Below are positions 8,239 to 16,041 of a DNA stretch of 64,000 nucleotides, one piece after another. The notes beneath the pieces are model-generated. The model was not told the origin of the DNA. It worked only from the letters and a program-made list of their open reading frames with translations, and made no database searches. Numbering within the stretch: the first letter of the stretch is position 1; each line of letters opens with the position of its first letter. The DNA is from JAMDEO01 sp963775295 (GTDB taxonomy: Bacteria > Actinomycetota > Thermoleophilia > RBG-16-64-13): assembly GCA_963775295.1 (NCBI GenBank), contig CAVZIK010000006.1, positions 2,046,001 through 2,110,000 of the forward strand, written 5' to 3'. A program made the translations under genes and the position numbers.

Positions 8239-10074
8239 ATGACGGATTCGCACGTCACCGGGGATCAGCCGGCGCAGGAGCATCAGGACTTCCTCCGCGA
8301 GATGGTCCAGCAGGATCTGGCTTCGGGTCGAATTAGGGGCGTGGTGACGCGCTTCCCTCCGGAGCCCAACGGTTACCTCCATATCGGTCACGCGAAGTCC
8401 ATCTGCCTGAACTTCGGCATCGCGCGCCAGTTCGCCGGCCAATGTAACCTTCGCATGGACGATACCAATCCGGCCAAGGAGGATGTCGAGTATGTCGACT
8501 CCATCACGACGGACGTCAAGTGGCTCATCGCAGGTTGGGCCGATCACTGCCTGGGACTGAAGCCGGTCGGTCGACTGGCGGAGAAGAATACCGTAGGTGG
8601 TCGCGAGGATTACTACCTCGCTCCGGTAGTGCCGGCGCAGAGCCCAGATGAAGTGCTGGAGCCGTTTTACGCTTCCGACTACTTCGAGCCACTCTACCAG
8701 TACGCGCTGGAATTGATCCGGAAAGGAAAGGCCTTCGTTTGCGATCACTCACCCCAGGAGGTGGACGAGATGCGGGGCTCGCCCGATCGGCCTGGGCGGG
8801 AGAGCGCCTACCGCAACCGCTCGATTACGGAGAGCCTCGATCTGTTCGAAAGGATGCGTGCCGGGGAGTTTCCGGATGGTGCTCGAACGCTGCGGGCGAA
8901 GATCGACATGAGTGCGCCCAACATCTGGCTGCGCGATCCTATCCTTTACCGCATCCGTCATGCCTCGCACCATCATACGGGCGACCAATGGTGCATATAC
9001 CCGATGTACGACTTCGCACATGGCCTGAGCGACTATATCGAAGGCATTACTCACAGCATCTGTACGCTTGAGTTCGAGGTGCACCGGCCGCTGTACGACT
9101 GGATTCTCGACGCTCTTGAACTGCCCCGCGTGCACCCCCAGCAGCGCGAGTTCGCGCGCCTCAACCTGACATACACGGTGATGAGCAAGCGCAAGCTGCT
9201 CAGGCTCGTGCAGGACGGGCTGGTCCGAGGCTGGGACGACCCGCGGATGCCGACCATCTCGGGCATGCGGCGGCGTGGCTACCCGGCCGAGGCCATCCGC
9301 GCATTCTGCGACCGCATCGGCGTCGCAAAGCGGGAAAACATGGTAGAACTGGGCTTGTTGGAGCACTTCGTGCGCGACGATCTAAACCACCGCGCCCCCC
9401 GGGCTATGGCGGTGCTGCGACCGTTGCGCGTGGTGATCGAGAATTATCCGGAGGGGCAAGTCGAAGAGATGGAGGCGGTCAACAATCCCGAAGACGCCGC
9501 GAGGGGGACCCGTCGAGTTCCGTTCTCACGCATCGTCTACATCGAGCAGGACGACTTTCGCGAGGTGCCTCCACCGAAGTACCACCGTCTCAGTCCTGGC
9601 GTGGAGGTCCGGCTGCGCTCTGCCTATCTGATCACCTGTACCGGCGTCGTTCGGGATCCGGTGAGCGGCCAGGTAATCGAAGTGCTCGCCCGCTATGATC
9701 CGGCCACCCGCGGGGGAGACACCCCGGATGGTCGTAGGGTCAAGGCCACGATCCACTGGGTGTCAGCGGCCCACGCCGTGGACGCCGAGGTGCGCCTTTA
9801 TGACACGCTGTTCGAGGTGGAAAATCCGGAAGACGTGTCCGAGGGAGAGGACTTTACCGGGACGCTCAACTCCCGGTCGCTTGAAACTCTCCGAGGTTGC
9901 AAGCTCGAGCCTTCCCTGGCTGCGGCCGTTCCGGGCGCGACCTACCAGTTCGAGCGGATCGGCTATTTCTGCGCGGACCCGGAGGACTTCCGCCCCGGCG
10001 CTCCGGTCTTCAATCGCACGGCGACGTTGAAGGACACCTGGGCCCGGATCGAAAGGAAGCAGGGCCAGGGCTAG
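8239..10074 (+). CDS. glnS: Glutaminyl-tRNA synthetase
   Basis: A 611-residue class I synthetase charging tRNA-Gln. It has PPEPNGYLHIGHAKS (HIGH motif, about 40-54), RMDDTNP, the YCIYPMYDFAHGLSD-like block and VMSKRKLL as the KMSKS equivalent. The C-terminal anticodon-binding beta-barrels contain VEVRLRSAYLI and the FERIGYFCAD end block. Residues about 98-141 form an insertion before FYASDYFE relative to E. coli GlnRS; I recall a similar insertion in other bacterial GlnRS groups. GlnRS is uncommon in Actinomycetota, which usually use GatCAB transamidation. A tRNA-Gln gene lies 123 bases downstream. The start is ATG 8239 after GAGGTAGGAG. Confidence 0.97.
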   Translation: MTDSHVTGDQPAQEHQDFLREMVQQDLASGRIRGVVTRFPPEPNGYLHIGHAKSICLNFGIARQFAGQCNLRMDDTNPAKEDVEYVDSITTDVKWLIAGWADHCLGLKPVGRLAEKNTVGGREDYYLAPVVPAQSPDEVLEPFYASDYFEPLYQYALELIRKGKAFVCDHSPQEVDEMRGSPDRPGRESAYRNRSITESLDLFERMRAGEFPDGARTLRAKIDMSAPNIWLRDPILYRIRHASHHHTGDQWCIYPMYDFAHGLSDYIEGITHSICTLEFEVHRPLYDWILDALELPRVHPQQREFARLNLTYTVMSKRKLLRLVQDGLVRGWDDPRMPTISGMRRRGYPAEAIRAFCDRIGVAKRENMVELGLLEHFVRDDLNHRAPRAMAVLRPLRVVIENYPEGQVEEMEAVNNPEDAARGTRRVPFSRIVYIEQDDFREVPPPKYHRLSPGVEVRLRSAYLITCTGVVRDPVSGQVIEVLARYDPATRGGDTPDGRRVKATIHWVSAAHAVDAEVRLYDTLFEVENPEDVSEGEDFTGTLNSRSLETLRGCKLEPSLAAAVPGATYQFERIGYFCADPEDFRPGAPVFNRTATLKDTWARIERKQGQG

Positions 10075-10197
10075 ACGCCAGCCGTCCGCACGGTCTGGCG
10101 CCGCTAAGGCCCGGGCCACATCTTGGCGGCGATGATAGACTTGTTCGCGGCGTTGGGGGCGGGGAATTGGATTGCGCTCCCTGCTACCCTAATAGAT

Positions 10198-10268
10198 TGC
10201 CCGGTGGTGTAACGGCAGCACGACTGGCCCTGGACCAGTTAGTCGAGGTTCGAATCCTTGCCGGGCAG
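10198..10268 (+). tRNA. tRNA-Gln (anticodon CTG)
   Basis: A 71-base tRNA has acceptor arms TGCCCGG/CCGGGCA and discriminator G. The anticodon stem ACTGG/CCAGT encloses loop CCCTGGA, giving anticodon CTG. The T-arm contains GGTTCGAATCC. CCA is not encoded. Its closeness to glnS places enzyme and substrate genes together. Confidence 0.97.
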
Positions 10269-10398
10269 CCTTGCTTTTCTTAGAGTCACAGCCTGTCTCG
10301 TTCGGGCCAAGCGGCTTGGTCTCGGCATCAGCATTCGTCCTCGCGAGCGGAAGAATCGGTTCCGAATCCCCGATGTGGGCCTCTCATCAGAGCGTCGA

Positions 10399-10430
10399 CG
10401 GGAGAGGGCCGAGCCTGCAGCCCCCTCCCG
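10399..10430 (-). terminator. Possible terminator of the CWB2 gene
   Basis: CGGGAGAGGG (10399-10408) can pair with CCCCCTCCCG (10421-10430), with one G-T pair, across a 12-base loop. It lies just past the stop codon of the minus-strand CWB2 gene. No T-run follows on the minus strand, so intrinsic termination is uncertain. Confidence 0.35.
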
Positions 10431-10464
10431 CGAGACCCTATGCGACTGGTGCATTCAGAGATAT

Positions 10465-12654
10465 CTAAGGCATCGTCCCGCCCAGATCGATCACCAGGTT
10501 CTGTATGCTCGCGCTGTCGGAGGCAAGCAGCCGCGAGCCGCTGTACGTGCCACCATGGAACGAGATGTCACGGCAGGTTGTGCTGCCACCTCGACTGGTG
10601 AGGAGGGAGGCACCGCCGGAGGCTTGGAAGGCGCTGATGGTCACAGTGTGTGGATCGTAGAGGGTAAAGAGCGATTCGCCGGAACTGCTCGCGGATGCGG
10701 TGACGTTGCTAAAGCCGATGTCCTCGTATCCCGAGCCCACGACGATGCCATACGTACCGGCTAGGCTCAGGCCGTTGAAGGAGATCCCGCTCGACGGAGA
10801 AGACCAACCAGCGTCGGTGTAGAGCTGCAGGGTGAACCCGATGCCTCCGGCCAGTTGGATTGAGTTGAACTGAAGCGAGTGGTTGTTGCGCTCGATGTAG
10901 AGTGCGTGCGGCGAGAAGAACCCGGAGGTGGCGGTGGTCAAGGCCTGGAGATTTAGATTCTCGAACAAGCCGCCGGTCAGGTTGGATATGTAGATGGGCT
11001 GAGCCGTACCGGTCACCGTCAGGTCGCGCACCGTGAGGTTGCTGCCTTTGGTATCGGCCTTGAGGGCATAGTACGCGTTCGCGACCCTGATCCTCTCCAG
11101 GGTCACTGAAGAGTAGTTCCAGATGTGGAGGGGGATGATCATGGCCCCTGCGCTTGCAAACTGAAAGCCGATATCGCGGATGGCTACATTGGAGATCCCC
11201 GCGCCTATCATCAACTCTTTCACTCCGGACGACGCAGGCATGGTGAGGATAGTACTGCTAGCTCCTGCCCCCTGGATGGTGACGCCGCTTTTCAGATTGA
11301 TCGTGGAGTTACAGGCGTAGGTCCCTGCCGGGACGGTCACCGTTCCCCCGGCGGGGCAGGCGTTAATGGCGGATTGAAGATCGAAGCTAGAAGCCGGTGG
11401 GATCGTGCTGGACGTCGACGGCCGCGCCGTTGTGGAAGTCGTAGGCTGCCCAGCGATCACAGTCGTCGTAGTGGGTCGCACTGTTGTCGTGGTGGTTGAC
11501 GATTGCCGGATAGTCGTTGAGGTCGTCGGTTGCCGGCTGGCCGTCGAGGTCGTCGACTGCGCAACGGTGGTCGTGGTCGACGCTTGCGATGTGGTCGTGG
11601 TCGATGGTGCGGCAGTTGTCGACGTCGTGGGGTGGTGATGCCAACGCCCGGCGGCCCAGAGCGAATTCCAACTGCCTTCGGGCATCCCGCTGAGTCCGAT
11701 CGCGTCCGCGGTCTGGATCTGATCGCTCTGCGCGACGAGAAACTCATCGATGGTCGCGGGCAGGTTGCCTTCGCTTGTGAGGAGAAGGAGCCCGTCGTCT
11801 TGAGCGAGGTAGGGCCCGGACGTGAGGCCGTCGGGGTAGTTGTCACCCTTCACAAAGGCTACGTGATCGGCGGCCGCGCCCTGGGTGAGCGCGTAGGTCG
11901 CGATCATTGCGCAGGTCTGGTATCGGTCCGACCCGACGAGTCGGGTGGTGTCGGCGACACCCGTCGCGGCCCGGGTCCCCACCTCCACGACGGACGTGGC
12001 TTCCAAGTCGGCGATAGCCTGTTTCGTTACAGAAGGCAGGGATGCATTCTGAGGGGTCAGGAGAATGGGCCAGTCGTTTGCTGCCGCCAAAGGAGAGGCG
12101 GCCAGCGCGTCGGGGAAGCTGTCTCCCGGAGCTAGGACGACCTTGTCGGGTGACCCGGTCGCCGACTGAAGTTGTTGAGCGACCAAAGCCGCTGTCTGGT
12201 AGCGATCCGTCCCGATGATGGTCGTGACGTTTTCGGCTCCTACTACACTGCTGACCTGTTTGTACATAGTACCGCCCGGCTCACCGATGCCCACCAAAAA
12301 CACGTGGGATGGGGTCAGTCGCTGCAGTTCGGCCAGCACCGATACGGTGAGAGCATTCGAGGGTGTAAGCAACAGGGGTCCGCCGTAATGGTGTGCCAGC
12401 GGCGCCGCGCAGAGGGCGTCAGGGAAAGCGTCGCCTCGCGCGATGACAACCGCCTGGCTCCCATTCGGATAGGCTTCCTGCGAGACCAGTATGGCGGTCT
12501 CGTATCGATCGGCCCCATATATGATCTTAGAAGGCGTTGGTTGAGTCGTCGTTGAAACGTCGTAAGCTGCCGCAAAGGCCGGCGGATTCCCATACACAAA
12601 ACATGCGGTGAGTGCCGCTAGGGCCACTAAGAGGGCAACGGCGAGTTTTCCCAT
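10465..12654 (-). CDS. Secreted cell-wall-binding repeat (CWB2) protein with Thr-rich linker and beta-helix domain
   Basis: This predicted surface protein has 729 residues. The ATG at 12654 is chosen because GGAG precedes it by eight bases and a clean Sec signal follows (about 1-30, ending PAFAAA). Three CWB2 repeats follow, each with a Gly-x-Asp-Arg-Tyr-x-Thr opening (GADRYETA, GTDRYQTA, GSDRYQTC) and a GDxFPDAL-type block. In other Gram-positive bacteria these repeats bind anionic wall polymers. A low-complexity Thr/Ser linker spans roughly residues 340-430. The rest, from SAINACPAGGTVTVPAGTY, looks like a right-handed beta-helix (pectate-lyase-like) with several rungs. Catalytic function is unclear; polysaccharide binding or adhesion is possible. 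It is monocistronic and divergent from tetR. Confidence 0.85.
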   Translation of the reverse strand: MGKLAVALLVALAALTACFVYGNPPAFAAAYDVSTTTQPTPSKIIYGADRYETAILVSQEAYPNGSQAVVIARGDAFPDALCAAPLAHHYGGPLLLTPSNALTVSVLAELQRLTPSHVFLVGIGEPGGTMYKQVSSVVGAENVTTIIGTDRYQTAALVAQQLQSATGSPDKVVLAPGDSFPDALAASPLAAANDWPILLTPQNASLPSVTKQAIADLEATSVVEVGTRAATGVADTTRLVGSDRYQTCAMIATYALTQGAAADHVAFVKGDNYPDGLTSGPYLAQDDGLLLLTSEGNLPATIDEFLVAQSDQIQTADAIGLSGMPEGSWNSLWAAGRWHHHPTTSTTAAPSTTTTSQASTTTTVAQSTTSTASRQPTTSTTIRQSSTTTTTVRPTTTTVIAGQPTTSTTARPSTSSTIPPASSFDLQSAINACPAGGTVTVPAGTYACNSTINLKSGVTIQGAGASSTILTMPASSGVKELMIGAGISNVAIRDIGFQFASAGAMIIPLHIWNYSSVTLERIRVANAYYALKADTKGSNLTVRDLTVTGTAQPIYISNLTGGLFENLNLQALTTATSGFFSPHALYIERNNHSLQFNSIQLAGGIGFTLQLYTDAGWSSPSSGISFNGLSLAGTYGIVVGSGYEDIGFSNVTASASSSGESLFTLYDPHTVTISAFQASGGASLLTSRGGSTTCRDISFHGGTYSGSRLLASDSASIQNLVIDLGGTMP
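11400..11640 (-). repeat. Low-complexity Thr/Ser-coding tract
   Basis: Within the CWB2 gene, ACC/ACG/TCG codon runs encode a Thr/Ser/Pro linker between the wall-binding repeats and the beta-helix. The near-repetitive DNA could allow slippage and length variation between strains. Confidence 0.7.
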
Positions 12655-12825
12655 GGATTCATCTCCATCAATTGGTTTCCTTGCTTTCCCTGGCGGACTT
12701 CTTGCACAGGAGCGGTCCGTCAATGGGCCCGCAAACCAAGTCGATATTCTGCACGGCTGCTGACGTGATCACCATCTGGTCTGGCACTCGCGTCAACACA
12801 AACTGCCCTGCTCCGGAGGCACATG

Positions 12826-12854
12826 TTTAGGCCCTGAGGGTTCCGAGGTATAAA
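12826..12854 (+). promoter_or_regulatory. Candidate promoter for a small RNA
   Basis: TTTAGG (12826-12831) and TATAAA (12849-12854) are separated by exactly 17 bases. No gene follows before the terminator at 12918. The -10 is close to consensus; the -35 is weak. Confidence 0.4.
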
Positions 12855-12860
12855 CAAAGC

Positions 12861-12963
12861 AGGCGAGTTTGGGCGCTGACAGGCGGCCTGATTCGCGTGG
12901 GGTCTCTGCCCCAATCCGAGGGGTCGAACGGCTCAGCAAGCTTCGACCCCTCTTCCTTTTATT
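12861..12963 (+). ncRNA. Candidate small RNA between orphan promoter and terminator
   Basis: The roughly 100-base interval starts just after a TATAAA box and ends at a strong intrinsic terminator. It has further pairing potential, such as GGGC/GCCT and TGGGG/CCCCA stems, and no start codon with a ribosome site. I do not recognise the family. The evidence is purely structural. Confidence 0.35.
12918..12963 (+). terminator. Strong rho-independent terminator
   Basis: GAGGGGTCGAA (12918-12928) and TTCGACCCCTC (12942-12952) form a perfect 11-base-pair stem with a 13-base loop. TTCCTTTTATT follows on the plus strand only. There is no plus-strand protein gene upstream within reach. Confidence 0.75.
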
Positions 12964-12970
12964 CAAGATC

Positions 12971-13082
12971 CCCGGGTGGCGCTCTATCCCTGCTCATTGA
13001 TCCACTAGCAGGAACAGCAGCGGCTTTCATCGCAGATGATTGAAAAACCGCTGCTCGCGCTCAGGGAAATTGGCGCCCGGCC
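12971..13082. other. Cluster of nested inverted repeats, possible structured RNA
   Basis: Outer arms CCGGG-TG-GCGC and GCGC-CCGG enclose two perfect hairpins. One is CCTGCT (12989-12994) with AGCAGG (13007-13012). The other is AGCAGCGG (13016-13023) with CCGCTGCT (13048-13055), and an inner TCATC-GCA-GATGA. This resembles a multi-helix RNA, but no known class was recognised and the strand is undecided. Confidence 0.35.
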
Positions 13083-13221
13083 GAGAATATAAAGAGAGGC
13101 GTTCGTCGCAGCGGTCAGAATGAGCGGGGTGGTGTCGGGAAGCTCAAGGTCGGCTCCTTTCGCTCCGTTGCTGTGATACCGCCCGCGCTCTCGGGCGCGA
13201 CGGACGATTGTTGGACTTCGG

Positions 13222-13262
13222 GTCTAACATCGTTAGACGGCAGCCAGTCTAACGTTGTTAGG
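13222..13262. promoter_or_regulatory. Twin TetR-type operators
   Basis: The first site is GTCTAAC-ATC-GTTAGAC (13222-13238), a perfect inverted repeat. The second (13247-13262) repeats the core CTAAC-GTT-GTTAG. Centres are 25 bases apart and both lie just upstream of the tetR start, so autoregulation is the natural reading. A TTG at 13255 lies inside the second operator and is therefore not used as the start. Confidence 0.7.
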
Positions 13263-13293
13263 CGGTGGTGTCAAATCATGTGTGGAGGCTGCG

Positions 13294-14085
13294 GTGGACA
13301 GGGAAAATGGTGGAGGGACGCGAGAGCCGCTCACCCGTGATCGCATCTGTGAGGTGGCCCTTGAGGTGATCGACCGAGGCGGTCCCGACGCCGTGAGCAT
13401 GCGCGCTCTGGCCGGGTCATTGGGGGTAAAGGCCAGTTCTCTCTACTATCATTTCGATAGCAAGGACGCACTTATGACCGGTGTCGCTGAGTTCCTCTAT
13501 CGGAGATTGGGAAGACCTCCGAACGGAGGGGACTGGGTCGATCAGGTGAAAGGTACCTTCCTCCAACTCCGGGAGTTCATCCAGGCTCACCCCAACGCGG
13601 CTCCGCTCCTCACACGTGGTCTGGCGCACTCTCCGGTCGCCAAGAAGAGAGCGAACGTTCTTTTCAAGCTGCTTTGCAGAGCCGGGATAGACGAGGAGAT
13701 GAGCGCGACTCTCATGAGCAATCTGGTGGCACTCTTAATAGGTCACAGCCTTCTCGCCGTATGGATGAGGGAGGAGGTGGCGATCCCGGGATCGGGCGAC
13801 GGGTCGAGCGCCCAAGGATACGACGCCCCCCGGAGCTGGGTGCAGAAGGTGCTCTCGGTAACGCCCGACGACACAGCCGAGTTCGAGATAGGCGTGGAGC
13901 AGCTCGTCGAAAGGGCCCGCTTGAGCGGTCCTGCGGGCCAAGACATCTCGACAGAGATGCCGTCTGAGTTTGACAACGGCTACGGCGGCTCGAGCGAAGG
14001 TCTGGCAGCGCAGGCAAGTTTTCTCTCGGGGCTGGATGCATTGATCCGGGGATTCGCCGAGGAACAACCCCGGCACTCGCGCTGA
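13294..14085 (+). CDS. TetR/AcrR-family transcriptional regulator
   Basis: A 263-residue repressor-like protein. The GTG at 13294 is preferred because GGAGG ends five bases before it. The N-terminal helix-turn-helix domain (about 10-60) contains LTRDRICEVALEVI, SMRALAGSLGVKASSLYYHF and SKDALM, which are classic for the family. The C-terminal ligand and dimer domain (about 80-240) has no close identity I can name. Two matching palindromes lie directly upstream. The effector is unknown. No transporter or enzyme follows in the same direction, so its only evident target is itself and perhaps the divergent CWB2 gene. Confidence 0.9.
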   Translation: MDRENGGGTREPLTRDRICEVALEVIDRGGPDAVSMRALAGSLGVKASSLYYHFDSKDALMTGVAEFLYRRLGRPPNGGDWVDQVKGTFLQLREFIQAHPNAAPLLTRGLAHSPVAKKRANVLFKLLCRAGIDEEMSATLMSNLVALLIGHSLLAVWMREEVAIPGSGDGSSAQGYDAPRSWVQKVLSVTPDDTAEFEIGVEQLVERARLSGPAGQDISTEMPSEFDNGYGGSSEGLAAQASFLSGLDALIRGFAEEQPRHSR

Positions 14086-14100
14086 CTCCGCGTCCGATCT

Positions 14101-14910
14101 CTACCAATCCGAAAAGTTCGTGTTGTACCAGATCTTATCGGTGCCCTTTTTTGCGCGCTTCTGCCAGCCTTTGGTCTTCGGCTCAGCTTCAATGCGCGCC
14201 AACAACTCGTCGCAACGTTGCTTGACGTAGGCCTTCTGGGAATCTTCCAGAGCACCTACCCCATCAACGTGAGTTTTGACCCGGCCGAGATTGGTCGTGG
14301 CCGTGTACCAGAAGCCCCAGTCATCACCGAGGCGCTTGGCTACATAGGAGCGGTTGATCTTCTTGACGTCGTCGTCGCCTATCTCGGCAACCGTCAGCAA
14401 GAACTCGATGTCCTTCAGGTCCTTATCGTTGATCTCCCATATCTGGAGCTTCTGCAGGGTGATGTCCGTTAGCGATATGGAATACCTGTCGAACTCCAGG
14501 CGATTCTTGAAATCCACCTCGTGACAGTAGTCGAGCTTATCGAGGAAGACGTCGATCATGGGGACGGCGCCGCCGTAGTAGATCTGCCGGGTCTTGCCAG
14601 TCATCATCAAGGTGTTGAGGTCGCACTCATAGCCGAGCTTCTCCATGAAACCCTTCATCTTCCCACTGCTCTTGCTGTAGGCGACGAAGTCGATATCCGT
14701 GAAGTAACGTTCGCCCAGACGCTCCAGGCGCGCGTACAGGTCGACTCGCTCGGGGAAGTAATAGTGTAGGGCCAGCGGGCCCATGACCCGCATGGCGATA
14801 CCGATTTCGGCGGCGGCATCGACTATTCGCTTGCCCTCGGACAGAAAAATCGCAGGCTTGGGGTACTGATCCAAGGGAATGTCCTTGGGCAGGATGAATG
14901 GTTTGGTCAT
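14101..14910 (-). CDS. Nucleotidyltransferase-fold protein, function unknown
   Basis: A 269-residue soluble protein. It carries features of a nucleotidyltransferase fold: a Gly-containing stretch (VMGPLALHYYF, about 42-52) and an acidic pair in FTDIDFVAYS (Asp72, Asp74). The later part of the fold contains LMMTGKTRQIYYGG, MIDVFLDKLDYC and SLTDITLQKLQIW. The last of these resembles the AbiEii-type group, in which an NTase domain precedes a helical region. Substrate and partner are unknown. It lies 38 bases after a metallophosphoesterase on the same strand and is probably co-transcribed with it. A toxin role is possible but no antitoxin-like gene is adjacent. Confidence 0.65.
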   Translation of the reverse strand: MTKPFILPKDIPLDQYPKPAIFLSEGKRIVDAAAEIGIAMRVMGPLALHYYFPERVDLYARLERLGERYFTDIDFVAYSKSSGKMKGFMEKLGYECDLNTLMMTGKTRQIYYGGAVPMIDVFLDKLDYCHEVDFKNRLEFDRYSISLTDITLQKLQIWEINDKDLKDIEFLLTVAEIGDDDVKKINRSYVAKRLGDDWGFWYTATTNLGRVKTHVDGVGALEDSQKAYVKQRCDELLARIEAEPKTKGWQKRAKKGTDKIWYNTNFSDW

Positions 14911-14948
14911 AAGTTCAGTTCCCCCTATCGATGGAGAAAGGTTCGGGC

Positions 14949-15893
14949 CTAGCCGGACGTGAATACGTAGTCTTTGACCTTTTTCTTGTCGAGCATGACC
15001 ACGACTCCCTTGAGGATACCCTCCGAGTATTCGCTTCCGGGGTTGATCATTATGGTTCGTCCGGACTTCTGGGCGCCGCGCGATTCGTGGATGTGACCGT
15101 GTAACCCGAGCAGGGGTTGGTACTTCTCGATTACTTGTTTGGCACCCAGGCTCCCCGCGTGGATCTTCTCTTCGGCCGCCATGCGCATGTTCTCATCCAG
15201 CTTGGGACAGAGGTCGAGCGAGTAACCGTAGGGCGGGACGTGAAAGTTGAAGATGACGTTCTCGAAGTCCTTCGGCGAAGTGCCCACCCTCTGGCACAGT
15301 TCTTCCAGGTACGCAGTCAGTTCGTCTTCGGGGTATTCTCGCGGCGTGTCCCAGGGGGTGGGGTTGGAGCGCGAGGAAGACACCATCCTATATCCCTCGA
15401 ACTCAACGATCATGTCGTCGCAAGGGCGGAGGGACTTGGACTGGGAGATCATATCGTCGATCTCCCACCAGTCGTCGTTTCCCGGGCAGATATAGACGAT
15501 TTGGCTCTTTCCCGCGAGACGCTCGTCGGCAAGTTGTAGCCACTCTTCTATACGGCTGATGGCGCGGTCCTTAAAGAGCCGATCGATGGCCACCGGATCA
15601 TCCTTCATGGCATCGAACTCGTCGCGGGACTGCTCGACCCAGTAGTACCCTGCGTTCTCGATCGTCTTTTTGACCGCGGCAACTTCGTCTGTCGTGTTCA
15701 TCTCCGTGTAGCTGCCCATGAGATGACACTCGCGCCCCCCGCCGGCCTTTTCCACCAACGGAATCAGGACCTTGCCAAGTAGGTCACCATTGAGTACCGC
15801 TACATCGACCCCATAGATCGGCAGCGCGTTGAGAAACTTTCGATAGCAGACGTTGGACCCGTGAATATCCGTCACGTAGAAGAGCTTGAGCAC
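14949..15893 (-). CDS. Metallophosphoesterase (calcineurin-like)
   Basis: A 314-residue enzyme with the full calcineurin-like metal set: YVTDIHG at the N-terminus, LNGDLLG, PGNDDWW (about 140), FHVPPYG and GLHGHIHES near the end. The start is GTG 15893; AAAGGAG lies six bases before it, whereas a TTG three bases upstream is too close. It should hydrolyse a phosphoester using two metal ions; the substrate cannot be inferred. A long mid-segment (about 60-130) is an insertion between metal motifs. It is the third gene of a minus-strand group starting with an AsnC regulator and an amino-acid permease. Confidence 0.85.
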   Translation of the reverse strand: MLKLFYVTDIHGSNVCYRKFLNALPIYGVDVAVLNGDLLGKVLIPLVEKAGGGRECHLMGSYTEMNTTDEVAAVKKTIENAGYYWVEQSRDEFDAMKDDPVAIDRLFKDRAISRIEEWLQLADERLAGKSQIVYICPGNDDWWEIDDMISQSKSLRPCDDMIVEFEGYRMVSSSRSNPTPWDTPREYPEDELTAYLEELCQRVGTSPKDFENVIFNFHVPPYGYSLDLCPKLDENMRMAAEEKIHAGSLGAKQVIEKYQPLLGLHGHIHESRGAQKSGRTIMINPGSEYSEGILKGVVVMLDKKKVKDYVFTSG

Positions 15894-15964
15894 CAATCAC
15901 TCCTTTTTTCCTGCAACTCGGCTCGGCAACACTGGGAGGCCCTTCCGGAGTCGGCCTAACTCTG

Positions 15965-15995
15965 GGGACCGCCGCCACCGGGGGGCGGCGGTCCC
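15965..15995. terminator. Very strong GC hairpin between permease and phosphoesterase
   Basis: GGGACCGCCGCC (15965-15976) and GGCGGCGGTCCC (15984-15995) form a perfect 12-base-pair stem with a seven-base loop. There is no T-run on either strand. It may end or pause permease transcription, or protect the upstream mRNA from decay. Confidence 0.55.
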
Positions 15996-16041
15996 GAATG
16001 CCTGCGGCAATTGTTCCCCGTAGCCGCTGGCGATATTCACA

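Larger units (their letters stand above)
12655..13293. other. Large divergent intergenic region with RNA-like elements and operators
   Basis: About 640 bases separate the CWB2 gene (minus) and tetR (plus). No coding frame is convincing. The region holds a promoter-like pair at 12826-12854, a strong hairpin terminator at 12918-12963, a group of nested inverted repeats at 12971-13082, and two TetR-type operators at 13222-13262. It is the densest non-coding signal in the window. Confidence 0.6.

Noticed and set aside
7426..8748. Long minus-strand frame of 440 codons spanning the glnS leader
   Set aside because: Its upstream third is the antisense of glnS and it also covers the small membrane gene; no domain is visible.
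10258..10764. Plus-strand frame after tRNA-Gln
   Set aside because: It runs antisense into the well-supported CWB2 gene and lacks coding features.
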